Source: an uncultured Granulosicoccaceae bacterium (lineage in GTDB: Bacteria; Pseudomonadota; Gammaproteobacteria; Granulosicoccales; Granulosicoccaceae). From it: a DNA stretch of 56,250 nucleotides. This document shows, piece after piece, positions 1 through 7,742 of the stretch. The position numbers and the translations under genes were made by a program. Every line of letters begins with the position of its first letter. Position 1 is the stretch's first letter. Location of the stretch: assembly GCA_937958675.1 (NCBI GenBank), contig CALGND010000003.1:1-56250 (forward strand), in the 5' to 3' direction. The notes beneath the pieces are model-generated. The model searched no databases. It was not told the DNA's origin and saw only the letters and a list, made by a program, of their open reading frames with translations.

Positions 1-5
1 CAACG

Positions 6-770
6 ATGTTACCGATAGTCGATTCCAACTGGAGCCCAGCTAGTCAGGACGCTGCCACCAATTGCCACATATTACGCGCAGTCGCAGTGCAATCTGCTAT
101 GCCTAGCGCAGAAGTAGAAAGTAATCTCGTCTCACTTGAGCAGCATGCTAAAACCCCCGGCTTGGGTGGCCTGCCTAATGGTATTGCAGCCTACCTTGAT
201 ATCGCTGCACCTGATGCCCTAGTGCAAATCAAAAGACTGCTTCTTAGCAATAGAGTGCTTGGGTTGAATGTCGTGTTCAATAGCGACTCGGATAATGATG
301 CTGGTTTGCAGAAACGATGTATCGATGTGCTTGCTAGCAATCAAGCATCAATTGATGTCAGTGGCGATGTTGATAGCATAAAACACTTTTTGCAGATGAC
401 GGAGAATGTGCCTAAGCTGAATATGATTTGTAATATTAGCCAGTGTAGTCAAGCGGGCAAACTACTTGCGATAGAGGAATGGCCTAGCTTGATAGATGTG
501 TTAACTACATACGATAACGTTGCTGTTAAAATTACAGATCCTCCAGCAGGTGAATTTATTAAAGCCACTGATCAATTACGGCAAACAATACAAAAGCTGG
601 CCAGTTCTATTGGTATTGCCAGGATATTGTTTGGCAGCAGTGCCACACACACCAAATTGCCTGATGATCGCAACGTTTGGCAGTACTTTGATACCGCTAC
701 TCGCTGGGCTTCCGCCCTAGAGCGTGATCAATTCTTTCGTGAAAATACGGTAAGCACCTACCGCCTCTAA
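6..770 (+). CDS. Amidohydrolase-fold (COG3618-like) protein lacking metal ligands
   Basis: The 254-residue protein has the overall layout of the COG3618 / Amidohydro_2 TIM-barrel family (fuconolactonase-like): an N-terminal IVDS segment, a central AAYLDIAAPDALVQIKRLL stretch and a C-terminal segment ending FFRENTVSTYRL. The positions where that family carries metal ligands are changed. The usual VDxHxH is VDSNW (residues 5-9), the usual central H is absent from MICNISQCS (140-148), and the usual GSDWP is GSSAT (210-214). I infer a non-catalytic or functionally diverged member. The frame is open to the window edge, so the true start could lie upstream of the ATG at 6. The neighbour downstream is unrelated. 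Confidence 0.6.
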   Translation: MLPIVDSNWSPASQDAATNCHILRAVAVQSAMPSAEVESNLVSLEQHAKTPGLGGLPNGIAAYLDIAAPDALVQIKRLLLSNRVLGLNVVFNSDSDNDAGLQKRCIDVLASNQASIDVSGDVDSIKHFLQMTENVPKLNMICNISQCSQAGKLLAIEEWPSLIDVLTTYDNVAVKITDPPAGEFIKATDQLRQTIQKLASSIGIARILFGSSATHTKLPDDRNVWQYFDTATRWASALERDQFFRENTVSTYRL

Positions 771-954
771 CCACTTGGCAAGATAGTGCAAAGACAAGGC
801 GCGAAAATCTGTGAAGTCGCGCAGCGCTAAGTCATTGTATTTTCGAAAAATCGAAATCAAGCCAAATTTGTTTATTGCAAAGCGTCGGGGATGGGTGCTA
901 TCTCTAATTCACCGTCGTATACTTGCCAGCCTAATATTTTACAAGGAGTAAGTA

Positions 955-2259
955 GTGAAGCATCGAGTTCTAATAGTAGCCGCTAGCATGTTCAGCTTGA
1001 CAGGCCCAGTAATGGCCGACCAAGTGTTAAACGTATCCGCATCTGCCCAAGGAGCAAACAGTGTAGAAATCACTTGGGATGCGCTCCCAGGTGTTGCGAC
1101 CTACGATGTATACGAAGACAGCACCACACGAATCGCAACAGGTATAAGCGACACAAACTACCAGCGTACTGGTTTGCAGGCCGACACCTCTTATCAATAC
1201 TTCGTCACTGGATGTGATACTGATGGCGTTTGTGGTGAAGCATCCTTACAGGCAACTGTTACTACTGGTATGGGTGTGGTTGTAGTTGATCCGGTCGTCG
1301 ATAGTGCCGGTATTACTGCGACATATTCGGATAATGGAGACGGTACAGTATTGCTTGAATGGACGCCGGTGGCTGATGCTGAAGGTTACAATGTCTTTAT
1401 CAACAACGAATATGCGAATACTGTTTTTGATTCCCTTTCGTTGACGATTGGCTTGGTTGCTGGCGATGAATATCAAGTAGCATGGTTTGGAGGCGGTAAC
1501 TTCCCAGCCAAATCCGATGTTGCAACGCTTACGACAACTACAACAACTCCAACCGCTGATTCATTTGCTTCGCTTGACGCCGCTACGGCGAACTCAGCAA
1601 CTGATGTCGAAATCTACTTCACGCGTCACGCAGAAAAAAAGACTGAACTCAACGAGCTTGATAACGGAAATTTTGAAGAAGTTTGTGGTGATAGTAAATG
1701 CTCTGAGATTCTAAGTTCTGCTGGTGAACTACGTGCTGAACTACTTGTAGGTGCATTCGCCGAAGCGGGCATCACTAACCGTTTAACGCATGCATTCTCA
1801 AGCCATAAAACACGCACACGTCAAACTATCGAAGCGATTGTTGCAGCTGCTGGGCTAACGGGGGATGTTGATAAAAATGCGGGTGATGGTATTCAAGAGA
1901 ATCCAGTAATGAATGATGACGGTACAGCGAATGCAACAGAGCTTGATCCACAATCAACTTCTGGTTCCGAGCAGCCAACTATCGATGGCTTACTAGGTTT
2001 GCAAGCTGGCAGTGTTGCATTGGTAGCGGGTCACAGTGGCACTCTATACGACATTATGGCTGGCTTAGGCTTGACAGACGTCTGCCTGAAAGACACCGTT
2101 GATACGTGCAATCAAGATCGCTATCCAATTGATGAGGATGCAAAGGTTAGAGATTTTGGGGATATCTGGAAGATCGTATTGCAAGACGGCGTTGCAACAT
2201 TTGCTTATCGTGTGAACCTGCAACCTCAAGCGCTGGAACTCAATAACGCTGCGCAATAA
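955..2259 (+). CDS. Secreted fibronectin type III - histidine phosphatase protein
   Basis: A GTG start is chosen because an AAGGAG box lies about 8 bases upstream (near 942-947). A signal peptide (MKHRVLIVAASMFSLTG..VMA) is followed by two fibronectin type III-like modules (about residues 23-108 and 118-196) with the ITWDALPGVATYDVY and LEWTPVADAEGYNVF patterns. A histidine-phosphatase (phosphoglycerate mutase superfamily) domain begins near residue 215. It has the phospho-accepting RHAEKK (His about 225) and the second catalytic GHSGT (about 357-361), so both catalytic histidines are kept. Members of this superfamily dephosphorylate small molecules, phytate or proteins. The substrate cannot be told, and the exported location suggests an extracytoplasmic phosphoester. 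Confidence 0.8.
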   Translation: MKHRVLIVAASMFSLTGPVMADQVLNVSASAQGANSVEITWDALPGVATYDVYEDSTTRIATGISDTNYQRTGLQADTSYQYFVTGCDTDGVCGEASLQATVTTGMGVVVVDPVVDSAGITATYSDNGDGTVLLEWTPVADAEGYNVFINNEYANTVFDSLSLTIGLVAGDEYQVAWFGGGNFPAKSDVATLTTTTTTPTADSFASLDAATANSATDVEIYFTRHAEKKTELNELDNGNFEEVCGDSKCSEILSSAGELRAELLVGAFAEAGITNRLTHAFSSHKTRTRQTIEAIVAAAGLTGDVDKNAGDGIQENPVMNDDGTANATELDPQSTSGSEQPTIDGLLGLQAGSVALVAGHSGTLYDIMAGLGLTDVCLKDTVDTCNQDRYPIDEDAKVRDFGDIWKIVLQDGVATFAYRVNLQPQALELNNAAQ

Positions 2260-2282
2260 GCTAAAAAAAGTAGTATTGCATG

Positions 2283-2308
2283 ATGCCCGGCGAATGTTCG
2301 CCGGGCAT
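2283..2308 (+). terminator. Strong hairpin after the histidine phosphatase gene
   Basis: Twelve-base perfect inverted repeat (ATGCCCGGCGAA, two-base centre, TTCGCCGGGCAT), 23 bases after the stop at 2259. The following sequence is only weakly T-rich, so it is a likely but not textbook intrinsic terminator. Confidence 0.6.
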
Positions 2309-2524
2309 ATTCAATCAGTGATCTGCTTGAAGTACCAAAACGTAAAAACTTACATACATAAGCTTTACCGTGGGCGTTGACTCGCAGCTATAGCGATCAA
2401 GCCCAATCTAGTGTGTTGGCTTACACATCAGTAATCGAGGAATATTACCGAAAACTCATTGGTTTTCTTAAGGCCGTGATATATTTCTGGATTAATTAGA
2501 ACGTAAATTGTCAGGAGACTTCTT

Positions 2525-3958
2525 ATGGCGTTCGCCTCAGCTTCATCTGAATCATTCTGTTGTGTCTCAGCAGCTGGTACCCGTACCTTTGCATCGCTAA
2601 TCGTGTGTGCTCTATTACTGCTGGCAGGCTGCTCATCTAGTAGTGACACAACTACTACTACTAACATTTCTAACAATGATGCAGCTATTGTTTCTGATAA
2701 CGATATTTTGGATACAACAGGTACAGACGTGCCTTTATCCGAACGTCGCTTTATTGATGACGAGCAAGTTCGTCCGTATAGGCCTAACTCCAAATATGCA
2801 GAGGTGCTTAAAGATTGCATCGTTGTTCAAGAGGATCCATGCACACTCGAAACACTTCCGTTTATCGGACAAGAAACCTCTGATCCAACTGTCGACGATA
2901 TTATGGATCGCGTACTGGTGACTCATGATTGGATGGGCCAGCGATTTGAGCAAGTGCTTTATGCCATGCCTGCGCCCGTCCTAAAATTGTTTGTACCAAT
3001 TACGGCAGTACTGATTGGTAGCAACGTCAGACCTTCAAGTTACTGGTCGAAGTTTGGTCGAATAAAGCTCGACCCGAAAAGCCTTTGGTTGTCTAACAGC
3101 GAAAAGCTAACTATTTCTCAGGCTGCAGATTTTAGAGAACAATTTGGCGAAGACATGAAATACGATACCAGTTGGCGGGTGATCAAAGATGGTGATTATG
3201 CGTGGGGGTCATCTAGTTTAACGGGTGATAACGAGCGGACATTAAGAGACATCCAGTTGCCTATGGCGCGATTGCTATTTCATGAGCTGGCGCATGCTAA
3301 TGATAATATCCAAAAAGAGATTTTTCCGTCATTGCTTGCCTCTGACACACCAGCATCTGCATCAACAAGTAATAGAGCCAATGCAGTGTCTACCCGCTTG
3401 TTTGATGAAAACTTAGGTCTGTCGGCTCAGAGCTCGTGGTTATATGCGGTTGCTCGCACACGCTACAATGATGAAGAGCTTCCCGAGTTTGCGGCTGGTT
3501 TTCTGGCTGCTGATGCAGGGGCGATTATGGAAACCGAAGGTAAGCAGACGCTATATGGTTACTATACGACTTACGAAGATGTCGCAACTTTATTCGCTCA
3601 AAGTATGATGCGTAGATACTATGGTGTTGAGACGCACATTGCGTTTTTTGATAAGCCTGCGGATGAAGAGAACGCAAGCTGCGATGACTACCTCATAGGT
3701 TGGGGTTCAACTAATCGAGCGGCTGCGGATCTAGTAAAAGTACGGTCTAAATGGGTGATGGAGCAAATCATGGGTAGCTCCACCGAGATAGACGAATTCT
3801 ATCAAACTATCGGCACTGAAGGTCGCTTGCCTGTTGGTGTAGCCTATTGTCGAAGTCTTGATGTTCAAACAGCCACGGACTTACGTAGTGGCGACGCTAC
3901 GCCTGCGATGGAAGAAATTCTGGATTATGAGCGCAGCTTGTTTGGGCCTCTTCATTAG
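2525..3958 (+). CDS. Lipoprotein with HExxH metallopeptidase motif
   Basis: A CAGGAGA ribosome site precedes the ATG. Residues 20-38 form a lipoprotein signal with lipobox LLAGC followed by Ser/Thr-rich linker. The motif LLFHELAHAND places HExxH at residues 253-257. Downstream, YEDVATLFAQSMM looks like the Glu-bearing helix that supplies the third zinc ligand in many gluzincin-type peptidases. I know no named family for the whole 477-residue protein. The picture is an outer-membrane or periplasm-anchored zinc peptidase or a relative of one. It stands alone, convergent with a small membrane protein gene. Confidence 0.65.
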   Translation: MAFASASSESFCCVSAAGTRTFASLIVCALLLLAGCSSSSDTTTTTNISNNDAAIVSDNDILDTTGTDVPLSERRFIDDEQVRPYRPNSKYAEVLKDCIVVQEDPCTLETLPFIGQETSDPTVDDIMDRVLVTHDWMGQRFEQVLYAMPAPVLKLFVPITAVLIGSNVRPSSYWSKFGRIKLDPKSLWLSNSEKLTISQAADFREQFGEDMKYDTSWRVIKDGDYAWGSSSLTGDNERTLRDIQLPMARLLFHELAHANDNIQKEIFPSLLASDTPASASTSNRANAVSTRLFDENLGLSAQSSWLYAVARTRYNDEELPEFAAGFLAADAGAIMETEGKQTLYGYYTTYEDVATLFAQSMMRRYYGVETHIAFFDKPADEENASCDDYLIGWGSTNRAAADLVKVRSKWVMEQIMGSSTEIDEFYQTIGTEGRLPVGVAYCRSLDVQTATDLRSGDATPAMEEILDYERSLFGPLH

Positions 3959-3972
3959 TCAAACTTGCGGAT

Positions 3973-4278
3973 CTAACCATCATCCATCTTTAAGCAAAGT
4001 ACGCGTAAAGCATCAGCTGGTATTTCTTTGCCTTGATGCACTAAGTCTGTCAGGCTTCCGCTAGTGCCTGGCAGATTGATTGCAGAACCGTTCATGCCAT
4101 ACGACACTGACGCTACACCAATGCCTGAGAGCAATACCCAAAAAACCAATCTCAGGCTACTTTTGATTATGCGCATAACGCCAATTAACACCAACACAGC
4201 GCCACATACCATCAGAACTTCGTTAGCAAACTCAAACTGCATAAATTGGTGCCAATAGTCCATTATTTGATCTTGCAT
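3973..4278 (-). CDS. Small two-helix membrane protein, unknown function
   Basis: The 101-residue product has two hydrophobic segments (roughly residues 18-37 and 42-60, separated by a RIIKSSLR basic turn) and a polar tail. Start context on this strand is poor, with no clear purine-rich site before the ATG. The membrane-like composition and convergent position 14 bases from the preceding gene make it more likely real than a chance frame. No family was recognised. Confidence 0.5.
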   Translation of the reverse strand: MQDQIMDYWHQFMQFEFANEVLMVCGAVLVLIGVMRIIKSSLRLVFWVLLSGIGVASVSYGMNGSAINLPGTSGSLTDLVHQGKEIPADALRVLCLKMDDG

Positions 4279-4446
4279 GGTGTATTACTCAGGAGGTTAG
4301 TGGGATGTAAGACAGGATATTCGATTTGGCAATCTCCTGCCTTTTTTTTACTCATATTCCTACTACTATTCAAGGGTGGCCGGCATTACACCTGAATGCT
4401 GCATTATGATAGTAAGTATGGCAACTCGTTTTTACGGAAAATGCAA

Positions 4447-4881
4447 ATGATTAAAGCATTGAAAGGTACATCGCCAGGTGTATTAGTAACCAGAATGCTG
4501 GCAGCAGCAGTTGTCGTCTTTAGCTCCTACAACCCAACTGGTAACTCGGTATTTCATTGGATAAAAAACCATGAAACACCGACTGATGCTTGGGTTGTGC
4601 TAGGAGGGATTGTGGCGGTGCTGTTAAACATCGCCTTACTAATTGCGGCGTGGAAAGCGCTTGGTAAGCTAGGCACATTGATTGTCGCGATATTTTTTGC
4701 AGCATTATCCTATTTGGCGTACCAAGAAGGCTGGGCGGGCACTGAAAATCCTGAATCGATACAGTGGCTAGCACTTATTCTTTACACCGTGTTTTTAGGG
4801 ATTGGCCTAGCTGGTGCGATTTTGTGGCGTCGTGCTACTGGGCAGATCGTTACCGATGAAGCAGACGATCTTGACGCATGA
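4447..4881 (+). CDS. DUF6524-type four-helix membrane protein
   Basis: Hydrophobic protein with four likely membrane segments. The N-terminal arrangement R-x-hydrophobic-SSYNPTGNSVFHW is characteristic of the DUF6524 family, whose function is unknown. Family members begin only about 20-25 residues before the NPTG motif, so I prefer the ATG at 4447 (MIKALKGTSPG). ATGs at 4441 and 4396 are also in frame. Its TGA overlaps an ATG (ATGA at 4878-4881) that opens the next gene's apparent original reading frame, suggesting translational coupling. Confidence 0.7.
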   Translation: MIKALKGTSPGVLVTRMLAAAVVVFSSYNPTGNSVFHWIKNHETPTDAWVVLGGIVAVLLNIALLIAAWKALGKLGTLIVAIFFAALSYLAYQEGWAGTENPESIQWLALILYTVFLGIGLAGAILWRRATGQIVTDEADDLDA

Positions 4882-4969
4882 GTAGCGCTGCCTGAAAGAG
4901 AAGCAACACAATACCAAAGCACCTAGCGGTACACGTGTCGCTGTAATAGGCGTAGTATTTTGCGCCGTA

Positions 4970-5557
4970 GTGGTATTGATTACCGCTTTCCGAGAAAGCT
5001 TGGTGCTGCCGTTGTTTCTCGGTCTGTTGACCTGGGGTAAAGCCTTAGTAAAACAGCTATCGTTAAAGATGGCTTATGTCTTGGCTAAAAACAGCCTCTT
5101 TATTCAGTTACGTCGTTTTATCGTGCAGGTCTTTTCGCACGTGCTGATCAAATCGCATAAGCCTTTTCGGCGACGCATTTCGTCTCTTCAAGCCTCGATA
5201 AAAGCTGGCCTGTATGTCGCTTTTAGTCGTTACATGAACAGTCCACTTTGGTTGCGTACTGCTATAGCGCTAGGTCTGCTAGCGCTAACAGCAGGAAGTT
5301 CAGCTGCAATTCTCGCTTTACTCATCATTCCTGAGCCGTTATTAAATTGGATAAAGAAGCAGTTGATGACGGTGTCTAACAAGATAGGAGTCACTCAATT
5401 ACTTCGCCGCGTATGGAAACGATTGGTACCAGACCAATGGCAGCATCAATGGCACATGTATGTGAAGTGGACTTTGGGACGGCGACAGGTGAGGGCTGCA
5501 CAACAGTTACATCAACGGATCAATGCCAGTCAAAATGGTGCTGATCAGAGCAATTAG
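4970..5557 (+). CDS. Membrane-associated protein, unknown; probable 5' frameshift
   Basis: The frame from the GTG at 4970 encodes a 195-residue basic protein with hydrophobic segments near residues 1-22 and 96-118 and a Lys/Arg-rich remainder; no family was recognised. The same frame is open from 4886 and would add another 28 residues, including the first half of a membrane helix (RVAVIGVVFCAVVVLI), but has no ATG. An ATG at 4878, overlapping the previous stop, reads only MSSAA before TGA in a different frame. Joining the two frames by one base gives a natural protein start, so the listed start is probably not the original one. Confidence 0.55.
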   Translation: MVLITAFRESLVLPLFLGLLTWGKALVKQLSLKMAYVLAKNSLFIQLRRFIVQVFSHVLIKSHKPFRRRISSLQASIKAGLYVAFSRYMNSPLWLRTAIALGLLALTAGSSAAILALLIIPEPLLNWIKKQLMTVSNKIGVTQLLRRVWKRLVPDQWQHQWHMYVKWTLGRRQVRAAQQLHQRINASQNGADQSN

Positions 5558-5673
5558 CCCAGACAGGCCTCGCAATCACTATTTGAATCTCTCAGTACTA
5601 AGGCTAATTTGGTCGAAATATGTACATCTGATGCTCAGTTTGTACGTATCCATACCTACATTGTGTCTAATTG

Positions 5674-5702
5674 TTGCATATATTGAATAAAGTGTGTATA
5701 AT
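5674..5702 (+). promoter_or_regulatory. Sigma-70-type promoter of the RHH gene
   Basis: TTGCAT (5674-5679), 17-base spacer, TATAAT (5697-5702). This is a near-consensus promoter about 70 bases upstream of the start at 5770. Confidence 0.7.
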
Positions 5703-5716
5703 GATCACATACACAC
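5692..5716. promoter_or_regulatory. Inverted repeat overlapping the -10 box (likely operator)
   Basis: GTGTGTAT (5692-5699) and ATACACAC (5709-5716) are perfect inverted arms around a nine-base centre containing TGATCA. The repeat covers the -10 element of the promoter that drives a ribbon-helix-helix gene, which suggests autorepression. Confidence 0.6.
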
Positions 5717-5769
5717 ACATTAGTGCTCACCTATGCGAAATAGATGTGTGCTGATGAACGAGGAGCTAT

Positions 5770-6069
5770 ATGAAACGTATAAACGTTACGGTAAGGGCAG
5801 ATCAATACGAAAAAATAAGTAGTAAGGGCCTAAATGCGTCTGGGTTAATTCGTGGATTGTTGGATGATCACTTCAGCGAGACCAAAATAGTTTTTTCAGT
5901 AAGTGAGGATGTGCGACGCATGTACGACCAGGTGATCAGTAATTTTGGCGGCGAAGACGAAGAGATAGAAGCATTTTTAGTCTCCGCGATGGATAGTTAT
6001 TTAGAGTTTAAATCTGGGCAAATTGCCAACTTGAGGCAATCGTTTAAGCCTGCAGAGTTTGCTAAGTAA
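5770..6069 (+). CDS. Ribbon-helix-helix DNA-binding protein (CopG/Arc-like)
   Basis: A 99-residue protein with a GAGGAG ribosome site. The start MKRINVTVRADQYEKI is a typical RHH beta strand, followed by a helix and NASGLIRGLLDDHF as the second helix. The C-terminal half is acidic and helical and may mediate dimer or partner contacts. No toxin gene adjoins it; the next gene is a stomatin-like protein 60 bases downstream. Probably an autoregulator, because a palindrome covers its own -10 box. It might also regulate the SPFH/NfeD pair. Confidence 0.7.
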   Translation: MKRINVTVRADQYEKISSKGLNASGLIRGLLDDHFSETKIVFSVSEDVRRMYDQVISNFGGEDEEIEAFLVSAMDSYLEFKSGQIANLRQSFKPAEFAK

Positions 6070-6128
6070 CGAATTGTGAGTATCACTTTTTTATAGTAAC
6101 TAAACAATTGTGTTAACAGGAGAATGGA

Positions 6129-7097
6129 ATGGAAGAGCTATTTAATTTATTAAGCGCAAACCTAATAGGTTGGTTGATTGCCGCAGCAGTCGTATTTTCG
6201 GTAATCAAACAATCGATAAAATTTGTACCTCAAAATAGAGCATTCGTTATAGAACGATTTGGTAAGTTTAATCGCACCCTAAAAGCGGGTTTGAATTTTC
6301 TGGTGCCTTTTATGGATAAGGTTGCCTACGATCGCACACTAAAAGAGCAGGCGGTTGACGTACCTAGTCAAAGTGCGATCACCAAAGATAATATTGGTTT
6401 AAGAGTAGATGGTGTTTTGTATCTAAAGGTTATCGATCCGCATAAAGCGAGCTATGGTGTTGAAAACTACGTATTCGCGGTAACGCAATTAGCTCAAACA
6501 ACGATGCGTTCCGAAATTGGTAAGTTGAGCTTGGATAAAACGTTTGAAGAGCGTGACACCTTGAACACAGCTATTGTTTCCGCCATCAATGAAGCTGCAC
6601 AACCTTGGGGTGTGCAAGTATTGAGATACGAGATAAAAGACATCGAACCACCAAAAAGTGTTTTGGAGGCAATGGAACGTCAAATGCGAGCCGAGCGTGA
6701 CAAGCGAGCGACAATCTTGGAGTCGGAAGGTGAGCGCCAGTCGGCAATAAACGTTGCTGAAGGTGAAAAACAATCTAAGGTGTTGACGGCTGAAGGTATT
6801 CGAGCTGAGCAAATCCTACTTGCGGAAGGTGAGGCTCAAGCAATCGAGACAGTAGCTAATGCGAAGGCCGTCGCCTTACGCACTATTGGTGAAATTGCAG
6901 CAACTCCGGATGGCCAAAAAGCCGTTCAGCTCGATTTAGCAACGTTGGCGATCGCGGCTAAGGATAATATCGCTAAGCAGTCCACTATCGTTCTTACCGA
7001 TGGGCAGTCGACGGGTGCTGCTAACACTGTTGCTGAAGCGGTCGCGATTGTTACTGCAATGAACAATAGCGATGGGTTTTCATCGCCAACTCAGTAA
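6129..7097 (+). CDS. qmcA: SPFH/band-7 (QmcA/stomatin-like) membrane protein
   Basis: A single N-terminal membrane helix (about residues 10-27) precedes a classic SPFH domain: VPQNRAFVIERFGKFNRTL, PFMDKVAYDRTLKEQ, VDGVLYLKV and MRSEIGKLSLDKTFEERD. A long charged helical region with Glu/Ala repeats follows (AERDKRATILESEGERQSA). The 322-residue length fits QmcA/paraslipin. These proteins form large membrane-attached assemblies that scaffold or restrain proteases. The NfeD-family gene downstream is the usual partner. The start is set by AGGAG at about 6118-6122. Confidence 0.92.
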   Translation: MEELFNLLSANLIGWLIAAAVVFSVIKQSIKFVPQNRAFVIERFGKFNRTLKAGLNFLVPFMDKVAYDRTLKEQAVDVPSQSAITKDNIGLRVDGVLYLKVIDPHKASYGVENYVFAVTQLAQTTMRSEIGKLSLDKTFEERDTLNTAIVSAINEAAQPWGVQVLRYEIKDIEPPKSVLEAMERQMRAERDKRATILESEGERQSAINVAEGEKQSKVLTAEGIRAEQILLAEGEAQAIETVANAKAVALRTIGEIAATPDGQKAVQLDLATLAIAAKDNIAKQSTIVLTDGQSTGAANTVAEAVAIVTAMNNSDGFSSPTQ

Positions 7098-7114
7098 TTA
7101 GCTTACGTGTGTAA

Positions 7115-7142
7115 GTGCGATGGGCAAGGTTGCTCATCGCAC
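7115..7142 (+). promoter_or_regulatory. Intercistronic hairpin between SPFH and NfeD genes
   Basis: GTGCGATG and CATCGCAC arms, continued inward by a G-T pair and GCAA/TTGC, form an almost perfect 28-base inverted repeat. It sits just upstream of the nfeD ribosome site (GGAGGAG near 7150). Likely an mRNA-stability or partial-termination element inside the operon. Confidence 0.55.
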
Positions 7143-7161
7143 ATTAACAGGAGGAGAGAAT

Positions 7162-7635
7162 ATGATTGATTGGATTAATAGCAATATGGGCATGAGCTGG
7201 TTTGTTTTTGGCGGTGTGCTACTCGTTATTGAGGCCTTTATATTTGGTATGTCAACAGCAGTGCTGCTGTTTGCAGGCTTTGGCGCTGTCGTCACTGGCG
7301 TTTTAATGTGGCTTGGCTTAGTGCCAGCAACGTGGACGGCCTCGTTCGCAGTGTTCACAGTCAGTTCTGTACTAATCACCGCGCTACTTTGGATACCATT
7401 TAAAAAATTACAATCTAAACCATTCCAGAAGACGGATGCGAGTAGTGATTTAATTGGGTATGAATTTATCTCTGACACCCCGCTAAGCGATGGTCAGTCA
7501 GGTACAACTCGTTACTCAGGAATTGAGTGGAAAGTCGAGTTGGATAAAGGTGCTGCAGGGCAACGAGTATCTGCCGGAGAAAGGGTGAAGGTGTCCAGTG
7601 TGTCCGCAGGGTTGTTTAGAGTATTGCCTGCATAA
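7162..7635 (+). CDS. NfeD-family membrane protein
   Basis: Short-form NfeD (about 157 residues). Two or three N-terminal membrane segments (WFVFGGVLLVIEAF, TAVLLFAGFGAVVTGVLMWL, SFAVFTVSSVLITALLW) are followed by a C-terminal OB-fold domain with IGYEFISDTPLSDGQSG and GERVKVSSVSAGLFRV. The ATG at 7162 is preferred because of the GGAGGAG six bases upstream. An in-frame ATG at 7120 lies inside the hairpin. NfeD partners with SPFH proteins such as QmcA in membrane quality control, matching the gene just upstream. Confidence 0.9.
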   Translation: MIDWINSNMGMSWFVFGGVLLVIEAFIFGMSTAVLLFAGFGAVVTGVLMWLGLVPATWTASFAVFTVSSVLITALLWIPFKKLQSKPFQKTDASSDLIGYEFISDTPLSDGQSGTTRYSGIEWKVELDKGAAGQRVSAGERVKVSSVSAGLFRVLPA

Positions 7636-7641
7636 TAGTTA

Positions 7642-7732
7642 GTCGTCCCCGCGAAGGCGGTTAGGTGCCCTCCAGGGTAGATCCAGTCAATCGGAGCAAT
7701 AGATTCCGGAACGCCGCCTACACGGGAATGAC
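7642..7732. repeat. Interspersed palindromic repeat, copy A
   Basis: Starts GTCGTCCCCGCGAAGGCGG and ends CGGGAATGAC, with an internal palindromic arm. Related to copies at 25634, 46573 and 50414 by their GTCAT/ATGAC ends and CCCGCG-AGGCGG sub-terminal arms. It lies between nfeD and the kinase gene and reaches almost to the kinase start. Confidence 0.7.
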
Positions 7733-7742
7733 ATTGGTACCA

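Noticed and set aside
3858-4258. Two short plus-strand frames around the end of the HExxH lipoprotein
   Set aside because: One overlaps the lipoprotein gene in another frame and the other lies opposite the small membrane protein; neither resembles a protein or has a ribosome site.
4291-4307. Strong AGGAGG followed by ATG
   Set aside because: The ATG is directly followed by TAA, so no peptide is made.
7665-7742. Upstream in-frame starts for the kinase gene
   Set aside because: They lie within repeat copy A, so the extra residues are repeat-derived; ATG 7743 is preferred.
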